Source: Ruminococcus sp. UBA4350
GTDB lineage: Bacteria > Bacillota > Clostridia > Oscillospirales > Ruminococcaceae
Direction: 5' to 3'
Assembly (NCBI GenBank): GCA_002394125.1
Contig: DGSY01000139.1
Span: 1 to 17,899 of the forward strand
Length of the DNA stretch: 17,899 nucleotides
The notes below the pieces were generated by a model. The model searched no databases. It saw nothing but the letters and a program-made list of their open reading frames with translations, and was not told where the DNA came from. The position numbers and the translations under genes are program-made. Below, piece by piece: positions 12,734-17,899 of this stretch (position 1 is the stretch's first letter; each line of letters begins with the position of its first letter).

Positions 12734-13740
12734 AAATTCTAGTTACAGGCGGAGCCGGATATATCGGCTCCCATACGATCGTGGAGCTGATCAAGGCCGG
12801 TCATTCCGTTATCATAACAGACAATCTGTGCAATTCACACAAAAACGCGGTTGCGCGAGTGGAGCAGATCACAGGGACTTCCGTTCCGCTTTATGCGGCC
12901 GATATCCGCGATTCTGCTGCACTCAGCCGCGTTCTGGATGAACACCCCGCGGATGCCTGCATCCATTTTGCCGGACTGAAATCTGTCGGTGAATCGAATT
13001 CGCATCCCTGCGAATACTATGACAACAACATTTCCGGAACGCTGAATCTGATCTCCGTGCTCCGCGCACACAATGTCAAAAATATCATCTTCTCCTCATC
13101 GGCGACAGTATACGGCATTCCGGAGAAATCTCCGGTCACGGAGGATTGTCCGAAGGGTATCTGCACCAATCCCTACGGCTGGACAAAATGGATGGCCGAG
13201 CAGATCCTGACCGATCTGCACAATGCGGATCCCTCGTGGAATATCGTTCTGCTGCGGTATTTCAATCCGATCGGTGCGCACCCGTCCGGACTGATCGGAG
13301 AGAATCCGAACGGCATACCGAACAACCTGATGCCGTACATCACGCAGGTTGCCGTCGGCAAAAGAGAATGCCTGCATATTTTCGGCAATGATTACGATAC
13401 CCCTGACGGAACAGGCGTGCGGGACTATATTCACGTTGTCGATCTGGCACGCGGTCATGTCAAGGCGCTGGAAGCCATCAAAAGAAACTGCGGTGTCGCT
13501 CTCTACAATCTCGGAACGGGAAAGGGCTGCTCCGTGCTTGAACTCGTGAAAACATTTGAAGCTGTGAATCATGTGCATATCCCCTATGTGATCGAGCCGC
13601 GCAGAGCCGGTGATGTTGCCGTCTGCTACTCCGACCCCGGCAAGGCGGAGCGGGAGCTTGGCTGGAAGGCGGAATACGGGATCGAAGAAATGTGCAGGGA
13701 CAGCTGGAACTGGCAGAAGAATAATCCGCAGGGATACTGA
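12730..13740 (+). CDS. galE: UDP-glucose 4-epimerase, probably also acting on N-acetyl sugars
   Basis: A 336-aa extended short-chain dehydrogenase. NAD binding uses TGGAGYIG (residues 6-13). The catalytic residues align exactly with E. coli GalE numbering: Ser124 in FSSSATVYG, and Tyr149 with Lys153 in YGWTK. DYIHVVDLARGH is also typical. At the sugar-site gatekeeper, Tyr299 in E. coli, this protein has Cys299 (GDVAVCYSDP), as do human and Bacillus-type enzymes able to interconvert UDP-GlcNAc and UDP-GalNAc as well as UDP-Glc and UDP-Gal. The operon may therefore use GalNAc and/or galactose units. Its start overlaps the polymerase stop. Function is secure; the dual specificity is inferred from one residue and family knowledge. 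Confidence 0.96.
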   Translation: MKILVTGGAGYIGSHTIVELIKAGHSVIITDNLCNSHKNAVARVEQITGTSVPLYAADIRDSAALSRVLDEHPADACIHFAGLKSVGESNSHPCEYYDNNISGTLNLISVLRAHNVKNIIFSSSATVYGIPEKSPVTEDCPKGICTNPYGWTKWMAEQILTDLHNADPSWNIVLLRYFNPIGAHPSGLIGENPNGIPNNLMPYITQVAVGKRECLHIFGNDYDTPDGTGVRDYIHVVDLARGHVKALEAIKRNCGVALYNLGTGKGCSVLELVKTFEAVNHVHIPYVIEPRRAGDVAVCYSDPGKAERELGWKAEYGIEEMCRDSWNWQKNNPQGY

Positions 13741-13767
13741 GCCGTTCCGTCAGAAAGGATGTTTGGA

Positions 13768-14805
13768 ATGTCAAAATTAGTAAGTGTCATCATCCCGGTT
13801 TATAACGTAAAGAAATATCTGCGCGAATGTCTGCACAGTGTCATTCATCAGACATACAAGGATCTGGAGATCATTCTTGTGGATGACGGCTCGACGGATG
13901 GATCCGGCGCGATCTGCGAGAAATACCGGACAAAGGACAGCAGAATTCAGGTCATTCATCAGAAGAATCAGGGACTGAGTGCCGCCCGCAATACCGGTCT
14001 CAAGGCGATGCACGGCGAGATCGTTGCCTTTCTGGATTCGGATGATGCGATCATGCCCGACATGATCGAAAAGCTGATGAATGCGATGAAGGAAACGGAC
14101 GCGGATGTTTCTGCGTGCAGCTTCTATGTCTGTCCGACCGAAAAGCGGATGAATCCCGCCTGCGCGACAAGGATCTGGAAGCTCGAAAATGCGTTTATTT
14201 CCCCGCAGGAATCCCTGCAGTCTCTGATTGAGGACAGAATCAATGTCTCGGTCTGGAATAAGATCTATAAGCGGCATCTGTTCGATGAGATCAGCTTTCC
14301 GGTCGGCCGGAGCTATGAGGATCAGCTCACCACGCCCTTTGTGCTGGAGAAGGCCCGCTCCGTCGTCATGATCGAAGAACCGCTGCTCTTTTACCGCATC
14401 CGTCCGAAGAGCATCTCGACGACCGTCAACGAAAAGAATACGGTTGACTGGCTGTATGCGATCCGTGTCAAGGAGGATTTCGTTGAAAAGCGCTCACCGG
14501 CCATTTTTACAGCGAAACAGAAAACGATGCTTCTGGACAGAGATTTCCACGGCGTCTTGATGTATTATGCAGCGGTGCGGATGAACCGTTCAGGGAAATT
14601 CAGCAAGGATCTGCGCAGCACACTGGAACAGGAGATCAAGGTCAGAGCAAAGAATATTTCCGCATTCTCCGCAAAGAGCAGGATCACATATAAGCTGTAC
14701 TGCGTCAGCCCGTTTCTCTGTGCGGCAGTGCTGAACTGCTATTACAATGCACTCAGCCTGACAGACAGCATCAGATCTCGTTTTAAGGGGCGTCGTTATG
14801 AGTAA
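13768..14805 (+). CDS. Family 2 glycosyltransferase
   Basis: A 345-aa GT-A enzyme. I chose ATG 13768 because AGAAAGGA lies about eight nt upstream; ATG 13759 would leave almost no spacing and adds only three residues. It opens with SKLVSVIIPVYNVKKYL, has VDDGSTDGS (38-46), NQGLSAARNTGLK (67-79) and the nucleotide/metal-binding DSDD (90-93), then a basic C-terminal half with a weakly hydrophobic end. These are standard features of GT2 enzymes of exopolysaccharide loci (EpsJ/WcaA-like). It adds one sugar of the repeat unit; donor and acceptor are unknown. It overlaps the flippase gene by eight bases. Confidence 0.94.
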   Translation: MSKLVSVIIPVYNVKKYLRECLHSVIHQTYKDLEIILVDDGSTDGSGAICEKYRTKDSRIQVIHQKNQGLSAARNTGLKAMHGEIVAFLDSDDAIMPDMIEKLMNAMKETDADVSACSFYVCPTEKRMNPACATRIWKLENAFISPQESLQSLIEDRINVSVWNKIYKRHLFDEISFPVGRSYEDQLTTPFVLEKARSVVMIEEPLLFYRIRPKSISTTVNEKNTVDWLYAIRVKEDFVEKRSPAIFTAKQKTMLLDRDFHGVLMYYAAVRMNRSGKFSKDLRSTLEQEIKVRAKNISAFSAKSRITYKLYCVSPFLCAAVLNCYYNALSLTDSIRSRFKGRRYE

Positions 14806-16318
14806 TCCAGACGGAAGCGTGCGGTTAAAGAATTCAAGGCGGAATATCATCAGCGGATTCCTGAATCTTCTGGTCGCCACGGTCCTTCCTTTTATCAACA
14901 GAACGATCATTATCCACACGCTCGGCTCCGAATTCACCGGTCTTTCCGACCTTTTCAGCTCGATCCTTGAGGTGCTGAATATCGCTGAATTCGGATTCAG
15001 CGTGGTGATTGTTTATTATCTGTATGAGCCGCTGGCTCAGAACGATACGGATACGATCAACCGGATCATGACGTGGATACGAAAGGTTTATAATCTGGTC
15101 GGCGGTGCTATTTTCATCGGCGGCCTGATTACAGCGCCGTTCCTGACACGCCTGATCCACGGCACCTATCCGGAGGAAATCAACATCTACATCGTATTCC
15201 TGATCTATGTCCTCAACTCCGGACTCAGCTATTTTCTCTTTGCCTACAAAGAGACGATACTCGTCGCGGATCAGAGAAAGGACATCCTCTCGAATATCAA
15301 TACCGGCATCAAGATCTCGGTCAACCTTTTGCAGTTCGCCGCGCTCCTGATCTTCAAAAACTATTATCTCTATCTCATCATGCTGGTCGTCGGAACTGCT
15401 GTGTCCAATCTCTGGGTGAACAAGACTGTCAATCACCGGTATCCGTATCTGAAAATCGTCAATCACGCGCCGAAGCTGCCGAAAACTATGCGCAAAGAGC
15501 TGGTCGGTCTGATGGTCAACCGGCTCTCAAATGTCAGCCGCAATGCCTTCGACAGCATCATCATCAGCAGTACGCTCGGTCTGGTCGCTACCTCGATCTA
15601 CAAGAATTATTACATGATCTATACTGCCGTTGTTGCTCTGACCAGCGTTTTCACCAACTCCGTTCAGGCGAGCATCGGCAACAGCATCGCCGTCCGGACT
15701 GAGGAGGAGAACTATCAGAATCTGCTGGATTTCTCCCTGCTTTACTCATGGATCGCCGGCTGGTGTTCGGTCACGATGGCCTGTCTGTATCAGCCGTTCA
15801 TGAAGCTCTGGGTCGGAGATGCGCTGATGCTGACGGAAAGAGATATGCTGCTCTTTGTCGCCTATTTCTACCTCATCAACATGAACCATATGCGGAACCA
15901 GTATATCTTCGGAAACGCATTCTGGTGGAAGCTGAAATGGGCATATCTCGCTGAGGCGTTCGGCAATCTGATTCTCAACATCATTCTGGGCAAGCTGTTC
16001 GGCATTACAGGTATTCTGATTGCAACGATCCTGACGATCTTCATCTGCAATTACCTGATGTGCAATGATGTCCTGTTCAAGAATTATTTCAAGCATGAGA
16101 ACATCTGGGAATTCTACAAGCAGCAGTTCTATTATCTCCTTGCGGCGGCGGTTGCGATCGCAGTGACCTATCTGCTCTGCCGGAACATCGAAAGCATCGT
16201 GCTCCGCGGCGTGATCTGCGTATTCCTGCCGAATGTGATATTCTATGTCATGTACCGCCCTTGCAGCAGATGGAAGAGCAGCATGACATATGTAAAGCGG
16301 GTGCTGAAGATCCGGTGA
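14798..16318 (+). CDS. Wzx-type polysaccharide flippase (MOP superfamily)
   Basis: A 506-aa integral membrane protein with about twelve or more hydrophobic segments. The N-terminal region (NIISGFLNLLVATVLPFINR, then IIHTLGSEFTGLSDLFSSIL) has the typical Wzx/RfbX pattern, and SIYKNYYMIYTA lies mid-protein. Wzx proteins move undecaprenyl-linked repeat units from the inner to the outer membrane leaflet for Wzy. A Lys/Arg-rich C-terminus suggests a cytoplasmic tail. AAGGGG lies upstream of the ATG, which overlaps the preceding glycosyltransferase. Together with the polymerase it defines this as a Wzx/Wzy pathway rather than an ABC-transporter or synthase pathway. Confidence 0.93.
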   Translation: MSNPDGSVRLKNSRRNIISGFLNLLVATVLPFINRTIIIHTLGSEFTGLSDLFSSILEVLNIAEFGFSVVIVYYLYEPLAQNDTDTINRIMTWIRKVYNLVGGAIFIGGLITAPFLTRLIHGTYPEEINIYIVFLIYVLNSGLSYFLFAYKETILVADQRKDILSNINTGIKISVNLLQFAALLIFKNYYLYLIMLVVGTAVSNLWVNKTVNHRYPYLKIVNHAPKLPKTMRKELVGLMVNRLSNVSRNAFDSIIISSTLGLVATSIYKNYYMIYTAVVALTSVFTNSVQASIGNSIAVRTEEENYQNLLDFSLLYSWIAGWCSVTMACLYQPFMKLWVGDALMLTERDMLLFVAYFYLINMNHMRNQYIFGNAFWWKLKWAYLAEAFGNLILNIILGKLFGITGILIATILTIFICNYLMCNDVLFKNYFKHENIWEFYKQQFYYLLAAAVAIAVTYLLCRNIESIVLRGVICVFLPNVIFYVMYRPCSRWKSSMTYVKRVLKIR

Positions 16319-16380
16319 ATAAGCTCTGTAAAACACTGCGTACCCTGACTGACCGGAATATGAGAGAGGTGATATTTTAA

Positions 16381-17595
16381 ATGATAAATCAAGCACAGCA
16401 GGTGCTGCTGGATGCGATCAAGGCATCCCTGTTCGGAACGCCTTTCTCATATCCCGAAGATACAGACTGGGATGCAGTCATCAATGAAGCAAAATCACAG
16501 GCAGTGACGGGACTCATCAGTCCGGTGCTCCCGGTGCATGACGAGAGCAGCGATCAGGTCATGGCCTTCTATATGCGCCTGCTGTATGAACAGGATAAAC
16601 TGCTGAAGCTCCTCGAAAAGCATCATATTCCGTGCGTGATCCTCAAGGGCTGCGCAGCCGCGGTCTACTATCCGAAGCCGTATCTGCGGGCAATGGGCGA
16701 CGTCGATCTGCTTGTCCCGCACGCGCAGTTTGACGATGCAGTAAGGGTCATGGAGGAAAACGGCTATCTCTACTGGCACGGCAAGGATCAGAACGGAAAG
16801 CTGACCGAAGGCGAACGGCATATCTCGTATGTGCGAAACGGGATCGAATTTGAGCTGCACCATCATTTCAGCTCGGCCGGATTTGATATCGACGATATCC
16901 TTGAAAAGGCGTTCAGCCGGAGGATCTTCAAAAAGATCAACGGATACAGCATTCCGGTGTTCCCGGAGATCGAGAACGGTCTGGTGCTTCTGGGGCATAT
17001 CAATCAGCATCTGACAAAGGATCATCTCGGCATCCGGCAGATCATCGACTGGGAAATGTATTTTTACTCGGTCATGAATTCCGAGAACTGGAAACAGGAA
17101 TTCACCCCGATCGCCAAGGAGATCGGACTCTTCGATCTCGCCGTGAATGTCACGAAAATGTGCAGAAAGCATCTGGGACTGCCGGATTCGATCGAGCTGC
17201 GCAAGCATCAGAATCCGGCCGATGATGAGACCACAGACAGACTGCTCGAAAATCTCCTGAATTACGGAAACTTCGGAAGCAAGCAGCCGTTTGCATCGGA
17301 AAAATCCGGTGAGAGCATCCGCTCTGTCATGGGCATCATCAAAAACAAGGGGCTCTATTCCTATTTCCGGGACAACGGCCTGCAATCCTGGAAGCTCTGC
17401 GAAAAATATCCCGTTCTGCGACCGTTCGCTTTTCTCTACGGTTTCTTCCGTTTCTGCATCCGCGGCATCGCAGGCATCATCAAGACCGGCGATCTGAAGG
17501 AGCAGCTCCAGTATGTCAGAGAAACGAAAAAAATGGACAGCGATCTCGGCATCAGAACAAAGGAAGCCGGAAAGGGAAAGGGCACAAAGAAATAA
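16381..17595 (+). CDS. PF14907-type nucleotidyltransferase family protein
   Basis: This 404-aa soluble protein has the pol-beta-like nucleotidyltransferase core of the uncharacterised NTP_transf_5 family: CVILKGCAAAVYYP (85-98), the metal site in YLRAMGDVDLLVP (101-113; Asp107 and Asp109), and a later strand IEFELHHHFS (155-164) supplying the third acidic position and a His cluster. The C-terminal half is helical and ends in a Lys-rich tail. The family occurs with PqqD-like proteins and HprK-like kinases in some lasso-peptide clusters and in exopolysaccharide-linked HPr-rel-A cassettes. Those partners lie 13 kb upstream at 2076-3545. AGAGGTGAT precedes the ATG after a 62-bp gap, and it is last in the operon. 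The substrate could be a peptide, sugar or small molecule; I cannot tell. Confidence 0.88.
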   Translation: MINQAQQVLLDAIKASLFGTPFSYPEDTDWDAVINEAKSQAVTGLISPVLPVHDESSDQVMAFYMRLLYEQDKLLKLLEKHHIPCVILKGCAAAVYYPKPYLRAMGDVDLLVPHAQFDDAVRVMEENGYLYWHGKDQNGKLTEGERHISYVRNGIEFELHHHFSSAGFDIDDILEKAFSRRIFKKINGYSIPVFPEIENGLVLLGHINQHLTKDHLGIRQIIDWEMYFYSVMNSENWKQEFTPIAKEIGLFDLAVNVTKMCRKHLGLPDSIELRKHQNPADDETTDRLLENLLNYGNFGSKQPFASEKSGESIRSVMGIIKNKGLYSYFRDNGLQSWKLCEKYPVLRPFAFLYGFFRFCIRGIAGIIKTGDLKEQLQYVRETKKMDSDLGIRTKEAGKGKGTKK

Positions 17596-17620
17596 CCGTG
17601 ACTGAAATCCAATGAATACA

Positions 17621-17653
17621 AAAAAGCAGGGAGTGATCGGCTCCCTGCTTTTT
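17621..17653 (+). terminator. Intrinsic terminator of the exopolysaccharide operon
   Basis: GCAGGGAG (17626-17633) and CTCCCTGC (17641-17648) form a perfect 8-bp GC stem with a 7-nt loop, extended by five A-T pairs to 13 bp, with the T-run TTTTT at 17649-17653. The A-run on the opposite side could make it bidirectional. It lies 25 bp after the nucleotidyltransferase stop. Confidence 0.93.
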
Positions 17654-17709
17654 CATATACATTCATTTGTTTATTTTTTGGAATCGTAACCGCCAACCAC
17701 CCCTAGCCC

Positions 17710-17738
17710 TCCACAAAAGAATCATAATGGGGTATAAT
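17710..17738 (+). promoter_or_regulatory. Possible promoter of the IS66 genes
   Basis: A perfect TATAAT (17733-17738) lies just inside the element, with TCCACA (17710-17715; four of six matches to TTGACA) 17 bp upstream. The -35 is weak, so this is tentative. Confidence 0.45.
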
Positions 17739-17774
17739 GACTCCAAAAGGGTATAACCCGGAGGAGTTGAAGAA

Positions 17775-17899
17775 ATGGCAACGATCAGAGAAGTAAAGAA
17801 AGAACTGAGACATCGTGAATGGGCAGAAGAAATCGCAGAGTGTCAGAGCAGCGGTATGAAAATCAGAAACTGGTGTCAGATGAAAGGCATCAGCTGCAA
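17775..17899 (+). CDS. tnpA: IS66-family accessory protein TnpA (partial, N-terminal 41 aa)
   Basis: The ATG has GGAGGAG at 17760-17766 upstream and the frame stays open to the window edge. The visible protein contains REWAEEIAECQSSGMKIRNW followed by CQMKGI, matching the N-terminal helix-turn-helix region of IS66 first-ORF proteins (REWA...CQSSG...WC). In IS66 this small DNA-binding protein works with TnpB and the TnpC transposase, which would lie to the right. It probably arrived by transposition just beyond the operon terminator. Confidence 0.85.
   Translation, partial: MATIREVKKELRHREWAEEIAECQSSGMKIRNWCQMKGISC

Larger units (their letters stand above)
17686..17899 (+). mobile_element. 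IS66-family insertion sequence, left end (partial)
   Basis: GTAACCGCCAACCACCCC at 17686 resembles the GTAA-starting terminal repeats of IS66 elements and is followed, with the short leader usual for the family, by the accessory gene tnpA. If this is the exact end, the 8-bp target duplication would be TTGGAATC (17678-17685). The right end is outside the window, so completeness is unknown. Confidence 0.75.

Noticed and set aside
16495..17385. 296-codon minus-strand frame
   Set aside because: Antisense to the nucleotidyltransferase, which carries the GDVDLLV metal site.

Overview
The window looks like the surface-polysaccharide locus of a mid-GC Clostridia, most like a Ruminococcus or a related Oscillospiraceae. 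The grounds are strong AAGGAG-type ribosome binding sites, sigma-A promoters with 17-bp spacers and TGn extensions, gene families typical of that group, and an IS66-type element at the right edge. The genus is an inference; no marker gene is present.

Layout. (1) 1-950, minus strand: the N-terminal half of a membrane-bound CapD/PglF-type nucleotide-sugar 4,6-dehydratase, cut by the window edge. (2) 951-1651: a 700-bp divergent control region. It holds one promoter on each strand, an 18-bp perfect palindrome and a perfect match to the Spo0A box. (3) 1652-6548, plus strand: a compact operon. It encodes a 114-aa protein of unknown function, followed by a strong intrinsic terminator, then a PqqD-like protein, a soluble S26-type (SipW-like) peptidase, an HPr-kinase/PEPCK-like P-loop protein, an ABC exporter and an acyltransferase-3-like membrane protein. 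(4) 6549-6952: stem-loops, a near-consensus promoter and a leader of about 200 nt. (5) 6953-17595, plus strand: a ten-gene exopolysaccharide operon. Its order is DegT aminotransferase, PglC-like priming sugar transferase, GT2, hexapeptide acetyltransferase, GT4, Wzy-like polymerase, GalE, GT2, Wzx flippase, and a PF14907-type nucleotidyltransferase, then a strong terminator. (6) 17686-17899: the left end of an IS66-family element with the start of its first accessory gene.

How the parts fit. The dehydratase, DegT enzyme and priming transferase could make and load an amino-deoxy sugar on undecaprenyl phosphate. The three glycosyltransferases, acetyltransferase and GalE would build and supply the repeat unit. 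Wzx would flip it and Wzy polymerise it. No Wzz/Wzd/Wze-type chain-length regulator or LCP ligase is visible in the window.

The least explained part is region 3 plus the terminal nucleotidyltransferase. PqqD-like protein, HprK-like kinase and PF14907 nucleotidyltransferase recur together in two settings: lasso-peptide clusters with kinase or nucleotidyl tailoring, and the uncharacterised HPr-rel-A systems beside exopolysaccharide loci. Here they come with a dedicated S26-like peptidase, an exporter and a separately terminated small protein, but with no visible lasso cyclase, B2 protease or radical SAM enzyme. This is the best candidate in the window for an undescribed peptide or protein modification and export system tied to exopolysaccharide production. 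That link is an inference from gene content and order.
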